DNA of 64,000 bases from NCBI GenBank assembly GCA_036388555.1, contig DASVRP010000013.1, positions 124,001-188,000 of the forward strand, read 5' to 3'. The translations under genes were made by a program, and so were the position numbers. The notes under the pieces were generated by a model. The model did no database searches. It was not told where the DNA came from and saw only the letters and a list, made by a program, of their open reading frames with translations. Positions within the stretch are counted from its first letter, which is position 1. Every line of letters starts with the position of its first letter. The stretch is from UBA4665 sp036388555. Lineage in GTDB: Bacteria; Patescibacteriota; Saccharimonadia; Saccharimonadales; UBA4665. Positions 7,722 to 17,582 of the stretch are shown one piece after another.

Positions 7722-7727
7722 TAAAGT

Positions 7728-9506
7728 ATGACTTCACAACATCCAAACAATCCCCCAAACCCAGCCGACCCCAATCAGTACGTCGACCCAGCCGACGTCT
7801 ACCCGCAGGCTCCAGCCGAGCAGGACCGCAGCTTCGCGGACAGGCTGCGCGGTGGCCTGCGGGCGGCCGGCAGTGCCATCCGGGGTATGGGCGCCGCCTC
7901 GGTTACCAGCGACCTGCGGCAGGGGACACGCCACTCACGGCAGACGCTGTACCGCGCCAATCCGCGCCAAGTGACCCACACCGACCCGTTCACCGGCGTC
8001 GAGACGACCACGACCCAGGAACACTTCCCGTTGATTCCGGTATCCAACAGCGTCAACACACCGCTTCTCGACAGGAACAACGAGATCAACATCACGCCGA
8101 CCTACCTTGATGCATCCGGTGAAGGCGCCGTCGACGGCCACCCGCTGTACAGATCAATCTTTGCCGACATCAAGAACGGCGACTTCCGCCCGGCTGTCGC
8201 CGGCGCGCACGTACTCGAGACCCGGATGCGCAATTCAATCCTCAACCGGCCGAGCCTCCTGAAGCGAGGCATCAACAGCAGGCTGTCCGAAGAAGACACA
8301 CGCGAGTCCCAGCTGCGCGAAGCCTATGCGAACGCCAACCATTCGCTCTACGATATGATCATGAGCGTACCGAACCGCGCTCCGAACACAACCGGTGAAT
8401 CAGCATACCCGGGCAAGGGCAAGCTTGATGCCCGCGACTGGTCGGCCGAACTCAACCCATGGAACGTCCAGGAGCTGCGCGCCTTTGTCATGAAGCCGTA
8501 CGTCGATGCCAACGGCAAACCGCGCTTCGGCAATGAACAATACGCTTCGCTGATCGAGACGGGCGGCATGGCCAGGTTTGATTCAGCTGCATTGGCCGCC
8601 TACCTGAACGTCGACCGCGACGGCCTGCGGGCACAGATCATCGACCACAGCGCCAAACAGGTCGTATCACCCGACGTATTGACCAAGTTGAACTTCTTAC
8701 TCTGTTTCGCGGACAATGCCGTCCCGACCCGGAAGGTTACCGGTGCCGACGGCAGGACCCAGACATATCAGACGCTCCCCCTGAAGCTGGCCTTCTTCAA
8801 CGACACCGAGCCCGATTCGTCGCCGATGGACCGCGTCAGGAAGCGGGATGAGCCAGGCGACATCTCCGAATCAACAGCAGCCTTTATCCAGGGAATCAGG
8901 AATCAGGGTGATTCAGGGCTCATCCACGTACGGAAAGCCCGCAGTAATCCACGGACAAGACCGAACAACCGCAGGGAGCGGGATGACCGCTTTGTCGATC
9001 CGGTCGATGTACCTGAACCGACGGAAGAAGAAGACGTCACCGTAGAGGTCGACAGGCCTGACCTGCTGGCCTCAAAGGACAGGCGCACGCCGGAACGCCG
9101 CAAGCAGCCGAAAACCTTTACTGAGGATGACGCCTTCCGCTACGTCATGGGTGATTCCCTCAAGATTAACAAGGACAAGAAAGACGGCGAGAAAAAGACG
9201 CTCGACAGCCTCTCACTGACCTCGCTCTCGTTCCACTACGCCAAGAAGAAAGGCATACACCAGGAATTTGTGGACATGTATGGCGATACCCGGACCGAGA
9301 AGGAAATCTATGATATGGCCGTCGACGAAGTACGCGAAGATGCCGAGGAGTATTATAACATATTGTTAGAAGAAGGCATCGTCGTACCGGAAACCGTACA
9401 GACCAGGAACGGGGAAGAGACCTTCTATCCGGTCAGGAAGACGAGGGAAGAGATCGAAGAAATACGCCAAAGACGCCTAGCCGAAAAAAAGGGCGGTCAG
9501 AAGTAG
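7728..9506 (+). CDS. Unknown soluble protein of the T4SS locus (592 aa)
   Basis: I do not recognise this family. No signal peptide or membrane helix is visible, so it is probably cytoplasmic. Residues 1-40 are Pro/Asn/Gln-rich and look disordered. A Gly/Ala/Arg patch (40-65) could contact membrane or nucleic acid. Residues about 90-370 look folded. From about 385 on it is very rich in Asp, Glu, Lys and Arg, and it ends in a charged helical stretch. It sits between virB6 and prgI on the same strand, 57 nt after virB6, so it is likely a secretion-machine partner or cytoplasmic factor. A frame overlapping its start (7712) is a shadow. Confidence 0.75.
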   Translation: MTSQHPNNPPNPADPNQYVDPADVYPQAPAEQDRSFADRLRGGLRAAGSAIRGMGAASVTSDLRQGTRHSRQTLYRANPRQVTHTDPFTGVETTTTQEHFPLIPVSNSVNTPLLDRNNEINITPTYLDASGEGAVDGHPLYRSIFADIKNGDFRPAVAGAHVLETRMRNSILNRPSLLKRGINSRLSEEDTRESQLREAYANANHSLYDMIMSVPNRAPNTTGESAYPGKGKLDARDWSAELNPWNVQELRAFVMKPYVDANGKPRFGNEQYASLIETGGMARFDSAALAAYLNVDRDGLRAQIIDHSAKQVVSPDVLTKLNFLLCFADNAVPTRKVTGADGRTQTYQTLPLKLAFFNDTEPDSSPMDRVRKRDEPGDISESTAAFIQGIRNQGDSGLIHVRKARSNPRTRPNNRRERDDRFVDPVDVPEPTEEEDVTVEVDRPDLLASKDRRTPERRKQPKTFTEDDAFRYVMGDSLKINKDKKDGEKKTLDSLSLTSLSFHYAKKKGIHQEFVDMYGDTRTEKEIYDMAVDEVREDAEEYYNILLEEGIVVPETVQTRNGEETFYPVRKTREEIEEIRQRRLAEKKGGQK

Positions 9507-9591
9507 CCCGATCCGTCCCTGGATCCGTCCCGTGATATTCCGCTTAAGCCTTATGTAACTTGCCCGGTTAGTCTATAATAGAGGGTAAGTT

Positions 9592-10728
9592 ATGGCTACG
9601 TACAAGGTTCTCCAGGATATTGAGGCGGAAGACACCCTCGTCGGACCGCTGACGCTGCGTCAGTGTATCTATGCTGCGATCGCGGTGATGGCAGGGTACC
9701 TCAGCTTCATCTGTATCACCAAAGGCGCACCGTTCCTGGTGGTGTTTTTGCTGCCGTTCGTAGCGTTCGGCCTGTTCTTCGCCTTCCCATGGAGCAAGCA
9801 GCAATCAACCGAGATCTGGGCTCTGGCGAAGGTCCGGTTCTACCTGAAACCGCGCAAACGCATCTGGAATCAGAGCGGCGTGCGTGAGCTGGTGACCATC
9901 ACCGTACCGAAGACCATAAACAAGAATTACACCAAGAACCTTACCCCCGACCAGGTGAAGAGCCGCCTGAAGGCGCTGGCAGACACCATCGACAGCCGCG
10001 GCTGGGCGGTCAAGAACGTCGACATGGGCTATTACACGAGGACAGCCGCCGTGCAGGGCGGGGGAGGCTCTGACCGGTTGGTCGATACTTCCAACATGCC
10101 GCGCGACGTCCCGAATTATGATACGTCGATGACGGCCGACATATTCGACGTCCAGAACAACCCGGTCGCCCAGAAACTGGATATGATGATGTCCCAGTCG
10201 GCCGGCGCGCACCACCAGCAGCTGATGCAGCAGATGTCACAACCGCAGCCGGCATTGCCGCCGGCCGGTGGTTTGCAGGCCGCGCCGCCGCAGCCGGACA
10301 GCTATTGGCACATGAGGACGATCGCACCGGCCGGCCAGCAACCAGCTACAGGCCCGGTACAGGCTATGCCTGTACCGCCTGCGCCTGCCATGCCAGCCAA
10401 CGCGCCGATAGTATTACCGGGGCAATACGCTACCGCCCAGACACAGCCTGGCTATGACATATCGTTGCCGGCACCGCTGCCGACTGCGACAGTGACGCCA
10501 CTGACACCGGCCGACTATACCAATATCCGGGTACCTGGCGTCCAGGCAGCTCCACCCGCACCCGTTCCGCCGCCGCCAGCAGCAGCACAAGCTTCAGTGA
10601 CAGCCCCTCCGAACCCTGCTATACTTGAACTTGCTAACAACAATGACCTGAACGTCGCAACTATCGCACGGGAAGCTCAGGCCAGAAGTGCGGGATCGGG
10701 TGACGAGGTAGTGATATCACTTCATTGA
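9592..10728 (+). CDS. PrgI-family T4SS membrane protein with proline-rich tail
   Basis: This 378-aa protein has a PrgI-type N-terminal domain: a short cytoplasmic start, two close membrane helices (about 24-41 and 45-64) and a basic segment (R-F-Y-L-K-P-R-K-R) typical of the family. PrgI proteins accompany VirB4 in Gram-positive conjugation systems. Residues about 100-175 are hydrophilic, and residues 190-350 are a long Pro/Ala/Gln-rich, probably disordered tail that is absent from the short classic PrgI. A TATAAT -10 (9574-9579) with TTATGT 17 nt upstream gives a leader of about 6 nt, and AGAGGG lies just before the ATG. It precedes the split virB4. Confidence 0.8.
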   Translation: MATYKVLQDIEAEDTLVGPLTLRQCIYAAIAVMAGYLSFICITKGAPFLVVFLLPFVAFGLFFAFPWSKQQSTEIWALAKVRFYLKPRKRIWNQSGVRELVTITVPKTINKNYTKNLTPDQVKSRLKALADTIDSRGWAVKNVDMGYYTRTAAVQGGGGSDRLVDTSNMPRDVPNYDTSMTADIFDVQNNPVAQKLDMMMSQSAGAHHQQLMQQMSQPQPALPPAGGLQAAPPQPDSYWHMRTIAPAGQQPATGPVQAMPVPPAPAMPANAPIVLPGQYATAQTQPGYDISLPAPLPTATVTPLTPADYTNIRVPGVQAAPPAPVPPPPAAAQASVTAPPNPAILELANNNDLNVATIAREAQARSAGSGDEVVISLH

Positions 10729-10782
10729 CCGTCCCTCAGGGAATTACAAAACATAGAGCTATGGTGGGATAGTTTATATATC

Positions 10783-11628
10783 ATGAATCCTCAAGCACCT
10801 CAGAACGGTACATACAGACAAGCCCCCCACGGACCAGCGCCGGGCGGTGCAGGACATCAGCAGCCGGGACATAACCCTGCCATCCAGCAGCAACAGCTGC
10901 CGAACCCTAACAGTACCCAGAACTCGCTGCAGATCGCCGAGATCCGCGACGGCGTCGTCATCATGAATGACGGCAGCTTCCGTTCGGTAATCATGCTCAA
11001 GAGCATCAACTTCGACCTGATGAGCCAGTCAGAGCAGGAATCGATCGAATACAGCTACCAGCACTTCCTGAACTCGCTGTATTTCCCGGTCCAGATATTC
11101 GTCCGTTCGGCCAAGGTCGATTTACAGCCGTACATCGAGAAACTCGACAAGATCCGCACCGAGCACGACAACATGCTGCTGGCTTTGCTGATGGAGGACT
11201 ATATCACCTACATCGACGCCCTCAGCCAGCAGACGAACATCATGGACAAGAAGTTCTATATCATCATCCCGTATTTCCCGCACCAGGAAGAGACCAAGCC
11301 GCTGACGCAGAGCAAGAACTTCTTCAGCGGCGTCGGCGCGCTGTTCAGTAAGAAGGAGCAGCATGTCGTCATCAACGAAGCCGACCTGGAGAAGGCCAAG
11401 GCTGAACTGCGCAACCGCGTCCAGGCTGTCCTGAGCGGCCTACGCCAGTGCAGCGTCCAGGGACTGCCGCTGGACACCCACGAATTGATCGAACTGTATT
11501 ACGACACCTACAACCCCGATACCGCTACCCGCCAGCAGCTCAAGAACTATGACGAGCTCGATACCGACATCATCACCAAGGGTGAGGGCAGGGCGCCGCA
11601 GCCGCATCTGCAGCGGGAATTACTCTAA
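10783..11628 (+). CDS. VirB4/TraC N-terminal-type protein without ATPase motifs
   Basis: This 281-aa protein starts with a Pro/Gln/His-rich disordered segment (1-45), followed by a domain resembling the N-terminal region of VirB4/TraC proteins: a strand-rich beginning with DGVVIMNDGSFRSV, then a helical part and the IIIPYF segment. No Walker motif is present. It lies 15 nt upstream of the VirB4 ATPase gene, so the two together may correspond to one VirB4 whose N-terminal domain is a separate chain. A GATAGT -10 ends about 9 nt before the ATG. The family assignment rests on pattern similarity. Confidence 0.65.
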   Translation: MNPQAPQNGTYRQAPHGPAPGGAGHQQPGHNPAIQQQQLPNPNSTQNSLQIAEIRDGVVIMNDGSFRSVIMLKSINFDLMSQSEQESIEYSYQHFLNSLYFPVQIFVRSAKVDLQPYIEKLDKIRTEHDNMLLALLMEDYITYIDALSQQTNIMDKKFYIIIPYFPHQEETKPLTQSKNFFSGVGALFSKKEQHVVINEADLEKAKAELRNRVQAVLSGLRQCSVQGLPLDTHELIELYYDTYNPDTATRQQLKNYDELDTDIITKGEGRAPQPHLQRELL

Positions 11629-11643
11629 TGGGAGATAGGTAGC

Positions 11644-13575
11644 ATGGCGTTCGGTTCTAAGAAGAAACCACATATCGACCCCGTCCAGGTGGCGCGCATG
11701 CAGCGTGCCCGCGAACAGGTGGAGGTCAACCAGGCGTTCCAGAAGGGCATCACGGCGCTGCGCGATTTCATCGCACCGAGCTCTATCGAGTTCGAGGCGA
11801 CATACTTCAGCCTGGGGACGCGCTACGCCCGGACATTCTATGTCTACGGCTATCCGCGCCAGCTGTTCACCGGCTGGATGAGCAGCATGGTCAACCTCGA
11901 CGAGGTGATGGACATGTCGATGTACGTCTATCCGGTCGAGAGCCAGGTGGTGCTCGAGAACCTGCGCAAGAAGGTGACGCAGCTCGAGGCCGGTATCCAG
12001 ATCGACAATGAGAAGGGCCGTGTCCGCGACCCGCAGAAACAGGCGGCCATCATGGACGCCGAGGAGATGCGTGACCGGCTGCAGGTCGGCGAAGAGCGCT
12101 TCTTCCGCTTCGGGCTGTACTTCACAGTCTACGGCTCCAGTATCGATGAGCTTGAATTCGTATCGCACAAGGTCGAGTCGCTGCTCGGGCAGCAGCTGGT
12201 CTACACCAAGGCGGCTACCAGCCAGCAGGAGCAGGGCCTCAACAGCACCGTACCGCAGTTCGTCGACCAGCTGCAGATCCGGCGCAACATCAGCACCGGC
12301 GCGCTCAGTACCAGCTTCCCGTTCACTTCGGCGGACTTGTCGCAGGACAACGGCATCCTGTACGGCATCAACATGCACAACTCGGGGCTGGTCATCTTCG
12401 ACCGCTTCTCGCTGGAGAACGGCAACTCGGTGGTCTTCGCCAAGTCCGGTGCCGGCAAGTCATTCACGGTCAAGCTCGAAGCGCTACGCAGCCTGATGTT
12501 CGGTACCGAGATATTCATCATCGACCCCGAGAACGAGTACGAGCGCATGTGCGAGGCCGTCGGTGGATCGTATGTCAGGCTCAGCCTGAACTCGGTGACG
12601 CGCATCAACCCGTTCGACCTGCCGCAGGTTGTCGAGACCGACGAGGCAGATGATGCGCTGCGTTCCAACCTGATCACGCTGCACGGACTGCTGCGCCTGA
12701 TGATGGGCGGTGCCCAGGCTCAGATGCAGGGCGGGGGAGGCGTCATGATGCCGGCACTCAACCCGGTCGAGGAATCCGACCTCGACGCCGCGCTGATCGA
12801 GACGTACGCCAAAGCCGGCATCACCAACGACCCGCTGACCCATGGGGCGCTGCCGCCGACCATCGCCGACCTGTACGAGACTCTGCTGCACATGGGCGGC
12901 AGCGGCCCGCAACTGGCACAGCGGCTGCGCAAATACACCACCGGTACCTTCGCTGGCATCTTCAGCCAGCAGTCCAACGTCAATATCAATAACCCGTTGG
13001 TCGTCTTCAACATCCGCGACCTCGAGGACGAACTGCGGCCGGTCGCCATGTATATCGTCCTGAACTACATCTGGAACAAGACGAAATCAGACCAGAAGCG
13101 ACGCCTCCTGATCGTCGACGAGGCCTGGCAGCTGATGAAATACGAGGATTCGGCAAACTTCCTGTTCAGCCTTGCCAAGCGCGCCCGCAAATACAACCTC
13201 GGCATCACGACGATAACCCAGGACGTCGAGGACTTCATGGGCTCGAGGATGGGCCGGGCCATCGTCGCCAACGCCTCGATGCAGTTCCTGCTCAAGCAGT
13301 CAGCCAGCGCCGTCGACGTACTATCCGACGTATTCAAGCTGACGAACGAGGAAAAGAAACGGCTCAGCCAGTTCCCGGTAGGGCAGGGACTGTTCTTCGC
13401 CGGCCAGAACCACGTCCATATCCAGGTGGTGGCCAGTCCGACCGAAACAGGACTGATCACAACCAATCCGGCCCAGGTCCAACAGATAAACGCCCAGAAT
13501 GACGGCATGGGCGGGGGCGGTCCGCAACCGCAGGGAACAATTGACCTTTCCAACCGGCTATACCCTGGAGTATGA
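11644..13575 (+). CDS. virB4: VirB4-family T4SS ATPase
   Basis: This 643-aa ATPase would power pilus assembly and substrate transfer at the inner face of the membrane. The Walker A motif is AKSGAGKS (about residues 266-273) and Walker B is LLIVDEAWQLM (about 486-496). A helical middle region and a C-terminal motif block (TQDVEDF, then FLLKQS) also fit VirB4/TraC. An N-terminal part of about 240 residues precedes the P-loop. The ribosome site GGAGAT and AGGTAG lie just upstream, and the gene follows its probable N-terminal partner by 15 nt. It is the most confidently identified T4SS gene here; no VirD4 coupling protein lies in the window. Confidence 0.93.
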   Translation: MAFGSKKKPHIDPVQVARMQRAREQVEVNQAFQKGITALRDFIAPSSIEFEATYFSLGTRYARTFYVYGYPRQLFTGWMSSMVNLDEVMDMSMYVYPVESQVVLENLRKKVTQLEAGIQIDNEKGRVRDPQKQAAIMDAEEMRDRLQVGEERFFRFGLYFTVYGSSIDELEFVSHKVESLLGQQLVYTKAATSQQEQGLNSTVPQFVDQLQIRRNISTGALSTSFPFTSADLSQDNGILYGINMHNSGLVIFDRFSLENGNSVVFAKSGAGKSFTVKLEALRSLMFGTEIFIIDPENEYERMCEAVGGSYVRLSLNSVTRINPFDLPQVVETDEADDALRSNLITLHGLLRLMMGGAQAQMQGGGGVMMPALNPVEESDLDAALIETYAKAGITNDPLTHGALPPTIADLYETLLHMGGSGPQLAQRLRKYTTGTFAGIFSQQSNVNINNPLVVFNIRDLEDELRPVAMYIVLNYIWNKTKSDQKRRLLIVDEAWQLMKYEDSANFLFSLAKRARKYNLGITTITQDVEDFMGSRMGRAIVANASMQFLLKQSASAVDVLSDVFKLTNEEKKRLSQFPVGQGLFFAGQNHVHIQVVASPTETGLITTNPAQVQQINAQNDGMGGGGPQPQGTIDLSNRLYPGV

Positions 13576-13652
13576 TAGTAGAAGCATAAGGGCTATAAGA
13601 GTTTTGGGAATATGCCGGATGTACACACACCGGAAGTAGGGTTTCAAAGAAT

Positions 13653-16600
13653 ATGGCAGTATACGACGACCAGCAGGAAAAGGGATCGACAAAGACCGAC
13701 CGTTCAGGCCGGCTGACAGACGAGGATCTCAATGCCTTCGACAAGGATTACGATGATTATAAGATCGATGAGATGGAGCGCAACGCGGGCACCCAGCGCG
13801 ACGCCAGCGAGATGGAGGACAAGCCGTCCAGGAAATCATCTGCCGATGATCTCAAAAAGGCTGAATCGGGAAGCGATGATAAGTATGCGGACGATGGCAA
13901 GCCGAAGATAGACGGCGGCGGTATCGGCAAGGACGCCGCCCAGTCCGCAATAGCCGGCCTTGCCAAGGGCGGCAGCCCGCTGGCATACATCCTCAAGGCC
14001 ACGGAGGCACTGGCCTCCCCGAAGAACCGCAAGAAGACATTGTTCGGGGGCGGAATCGGGCTCGGACTGGTCGGCATCGCCGCCATCCTGGCCTCGTCCA
14101 TCCTGCCGATGAAGATGCTCGGGCTGACCACCAACCTCCAGAACATATTCTTCTCGGCTGCCGATGACGCTGCCAGCCGGATTGACGAGAACATCCTGCG
14201 CCACTACATCGTCAAGCGGGTGATGCCGGGCATGATCCAGAACAAGTGTCCGACCACCAAGCGCGACAAATCCTGCGCCATCATCGGCAAAGGCGAGAAC
14301 ATGATCACGACGCTGTGGAACACGCACCGTGAGGGTAACCTTGAGGGTAAGCTCGCCGAGAAGGGTATCTTTGAGATCCAGAGGGAAGGCAACAACTTCT
14401 ATATCCGCGCCAAGGGTGTTAGTGACAGGATCGACGTTGGTGCGTACAACGGCAACACCCGGGCCATGGAGGGCCGGCTGTTCGCCCAGATGAGCCGCGC
14501 AGAAGTCCGCCAGGCGGTCAAGACCGCGCTCGAGGACTCGACGTCGACGAAGCGCATGCGCTACAAATACGCCATCGGCGGTCTGATGGAGCGCAAATAC
14601 GGCATCCGGCGCTGCATCACGTTCTGTAAGCTGGTCGATGCCATCGACGACAGCAAGGCGGGCCTCAACCTCCGCGTGAACGCCTTCAGGCTCTACCTGG
14701 TGGAGCGCATCATCCTGCCGCATAACGAGGCGATGGCCCTGGCGTTCGAATGTTCTTTGAACCTGTATAACTGCGCTGACCGTAAGCCGGCCGACCAGAA
14801 CGGCGAGCAGCTGACCGAATACCAGTCCAATCTGATGGCCAGGCTGCAGGATTACCGCACGCGCTACGGGGACGGTACGCTCGACGACCTCAATAAACAG
14901 GCCGCTGAGATAGACCAGAAGGGCCTGCCGCGCTATATGATTGACAGCTTCGGCAATAAGACGCTGACCCGGCTTGCCGGTACGTACGCCAAGATCAGCA
15001 ACCCGGTCGGCTGGATAATCATGGCGGCCGACCTGCAGACACTTGCCATCAAAGCCGGCCCGGCGCTGCAGATGATGAACTACGTCAAGAACTCAACGAC
15101 GTATGTACAGCTGTTCGCCATGTTGCGCACCGTCGGCGATGAGCCCAAGACCGGCCGGATAGACCAGACACAATTAGGTTCTATATCCGGCGCCTGCAGC
15201 CAGAGTCCCGACAAGGACCAGGGAGGGGCATCCTGCGAAGCCAGCCCGACCTATCAGCGTATCATCGACCAGAAGGTGGCGGCCTCGGGTGACATCTTCG
15301 GACCGCTAGCACCGAAGGCATATGCGGCCGAAAGCGTCCAACTACTTTGTGATGACGGCAAACCATACCCACGCGGTAAGCTGACCTGTCCTGAAGTTGA
15401 GTTCGGCGCGAACAGCACTGCGGGACTTATCGTCAAGATAATCGGCGACATTGCCAACAATCCGCTGAACTTCCTGCCGAGGTTCTTCGCGCCGCTGATC
15501 TCAGGCGTCGTCTCGGCTATCACCGACTTCCTGCTAGGCTGGATCCCGTCGATTGCGCAGATCGACCAGATTATCGCCTGGGTAGGTTCATTCATGATGA
15601 AACACCTCCTGATCACCCCCGCCAGCCTCAATCCGAGCGGTGCCCGCATCGTCGAGATGGCGACCGCCGGGGCGGATGTGGCCGGCAATGAATATGCCCA
15701 CTTCGGACAGGGCGGCAAGGCACTGACACGGCAGCAGTCAACACAGATCAGGGCCCGCCAGTATGCTGAACGTAACGAGGTGTTCAAGGCAAAGCCGTTG
15801 TACGCCCGCTTGTTCGATACCCAGGACAGCCAATCGATGGTCGCCCAGATGGCGCTGCACGTACCGTCACAGGCCAGCAACATCGGCAACTGGCTGACCA
15901 GCTCAACCGCCACGATGTTCCGTCTGGCGTCCAGCAGCCTGACCTCGCCGTTCACACCGGCGACCGTTACGGCGCAGTCCGGCACCGACCCGACCGTACC
16001 GAGTCCCGATGTATTCGGCGTCACCCAATACGGGTACCCCGACGACCAGGGACAACTGCTCGACCGTGACGACCCTGAGATCAAATGGGACGAATTGGAC
16101 TGCTCGAACCCGGACAATAAACGGTTGTGGGGCGACAAGGCAATCCGCATCAACAAGATAACCCAGCAGCCTGAACACGACGAGACCAACCCCTGCATGT
16201 TGTATCAGCAGAGCGTCTGCAGCACCGGTGGCCGGATGGATACGGAGCTTCTAGTGCCGTGCAACCCACCAGCCCAGAAAGCTGACAACCCACCAGGTTG
16301 TGGCGCCCGCTCAGTCGGCGCGGCATTGACGCCTGCGCTGATGGTCGAGCTCGATCCGCTCCCGAACAACCAGGGCTACCAGAGCGCCGTACAGGACGAG
16401 ACGACCTGCGAATGGTATATGAGCCAGGACCTCGATGGCACCGGAGTAGGGACCAACATCGGCATCCACCATTTCAACCCGCATGGTAAGTATATCGATT
16501 CGATGACACTTAATAACGCTGGGCAGAGCAACCAGATCGGCGTTGAAAACGAAGGCGGGGCATTCATCTGGATCAATTACGGTGGCCAGCTGGCGCGCGT

Positions 16601-17579
16601 CGCCTATCAGGCAGGAACCACCAAGGAGAGTGACTCACCTGGCGTCCAGACCATCAACAAGTTCACCGGCCGCCAGGCCGACCCGAACGTCGACCAGGCG
16701 ACCGGGCAGATCGCGCTGCGCACCGTAACCGGCAACAACGAGAACATCTATGTACTGCGCAGTCTGGCAGACATGAAGGCCGGCGTCGACAAGGTCCTGA
16801 AGACGACCGATCCGTTCCCGAACGGCGGCGGCGACAATACGTTCCAAGGATTCGCGACAGGTCTCGGCAACGTCTACGCGCTGACCGGCCTGGACGACAA
16901 GATGACCATCCACCAGTATTCATGGGAGACGGGCAAGAAGACTGATACCATCGACGTCACGAAAGTCGGCTTCCTGCCGAATGAGACTCCCGGCCCACAC
17001 GAGCCGGAGGGGATGCAGGTGACGAAGGACGGCGTCCTGGCCGGCATCAAGGTCTACAGCGACGCCCAGCGCCGGATGCGCGTCTTCCAGATCGTCAAGG
17101 CGACCAAGACGTTGGTCGGTGGAGACACGACCAACGTGCCATGCGCCGCCGGTACCGACGAGGGCCCGGCCGAAGGCTACAAGGACGGCAAGAAGGTCAT
17201 GATCCGTATCTGTAACGTTCAGGGGATACGGGTCAACTCGCAGATATCCGGCGATGTTGACCGCCTGATGAACGCCGCACCAGGCAGCCTCGACTTCAAG
17301 GGCGGCGGCTTCCGCACCATGGAGGAGCAGATCGCCACCCGTAAGGCAAACGGCTGCCCGGATATCATGAACAGCCCGTCGGACGACTGTGTCACCAATA
17401 CTGCTCCTCCCGGCTATTCCAACCACCAGATGGGACTGGCCATCGACTTTACGAGCAACGGCCGGCTCGTTACCAGTAAGAGTTCCACTGCATTCAGATG
17501 GCTTTCAAACAATGCCGAAAGTTACGGGCTACAGAACTACCCTAAGGAACCCTGGCACTGGTCAGTGGACGGTAAATAA
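13653..17579 (+). CDS. Large T4SS-locus membrane protein with C-terminal VanY-type D,D-carboxypeptidase domain
   Basis: This 1308-aa protein has a charged N-terminal region (1-120), a hydrophobic segment (about 127-158), an extended Cys-containing exterior region, a second hydrophobic stretch (about 588-660) and beta-rich sequence that may form a propeller (about 900-1150). The last 95 residues match the VanY/D-alanyl-D-alanine carboxypeptidase fold, with SNHQMGLAID (the S-x-H-x-x-G-x-x-x-D zinc motif) and EPWHW near the end. That domain would trim peptidoglycan stem peptides. Next to virB4 and before another wall hydrolase, it probably helps the secretion apparatus cross the wall. It ends 3 nt before the next gene. 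Confidence 0.8.
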   Translation: MAVYDDQQEKGSTKTDRSGRLTDEDLNAFDKDYDDYKIDEMERNAGTQRDASEMEDKPSRKSSADDLKKAESGSDDKYADDGKPKIDGGGIGKDAAQSAIAGLAKGGSPLAYILKATEALASPKNRKKTLFGGGIGLGLVGIAAILASSILPMKMLGLTTNLQNIFFSAADDAASRIDENILRHYIVKRVMPGMIQNKCPTTKRDKSCAIIGKGENMITTLWNTHREGNLEGKLAEKGIFEIQREGNNFYIRAKGVSDRIDVGAYNGNTRAMEGRLFAQMSRAEVRQAVKTALEDSTSTKRMRYKYAIGGLMERKYGIRRCITFCKLVDAIDDSKAGLNLRVNAFRLYLVERIILPHNEAMALAFECSLNLYNCADRKPADQNGEQLTEYQSNLMARLQDYRTRYGDGTLDDLNKQAAEIDQKGLPRYMIDSFGNKTLTRLAGTYAKISNPVGWIIMAADLQTLAIKAGPALQMMNYVKNSTTYVQLFAMLRTVGDEPKTGRIDQTQLGSISGACSQSPDKDQGGASCEASPTYQRIIDQKVAASGDIFGPLAPKAYAAESVQLLCDDGKPYPRGKLTCPEVEFGANSTAGLIVKIIGDIANNPLNFLPRFFAPLISGVVSAITDFLLGWIPSIAQIDQIIAWVGSFMMKHLLITPASLNPSGARIVEMATAGADVAGNEYAHFGQGGKALTRQQSTQIRARQYAERNEVFKAKPLYARLFDTQDSQSMVAQMALHVPSQASNIGNWLTSSTATMFRLASSSLTSPFTPATVTAQSGTDPTVPSPDVFGVTQYGYPDDQGQLLDRDDPEIKWDELDCSNPDNKRLWGDKAIRINKITQQPEHDETNPCMLYQQSVCSTGGRMDTELLVPCNPPAQKADNPPGCGARSVGAALTPALMVELDPLPNNQGYQSAVQDETTCEWYMSQDLDGTGVGTNIGIHHFNPHGKYIDSMTLNNAGQSNQIGVENEGGAFIWINYGGQLARVAYQAGTTKESDSPGVQTINKFTGRQADPNVDQATGQIALRTVTGNNENIYVLRSLADMKAGVDKVLKTTDPFPNGGGDNTFQGFATGLGNVYALTGLDDKMTIHQYSWETGKKTDTIDVTKVGFLPNETPGPHEPEGMQVTKDGVLAGIKVYSDAQRRMRVFQIVKATKTLVGGDTTNVPCAAGTDEGPAEGYKDGKKVMIRICNVQGIRVNSQISGDVDRLMNAAPGSLDFKGGGFRTMEEQIATRKANGCPDIMNSPSDDCVTNTAPPGYSNHQMGLAIDFTSNGRLVTSKSSTAFRWLSNNAESYGLQNYPKEPWHWSVDGK

Positions 17580-17582
17580 ACG

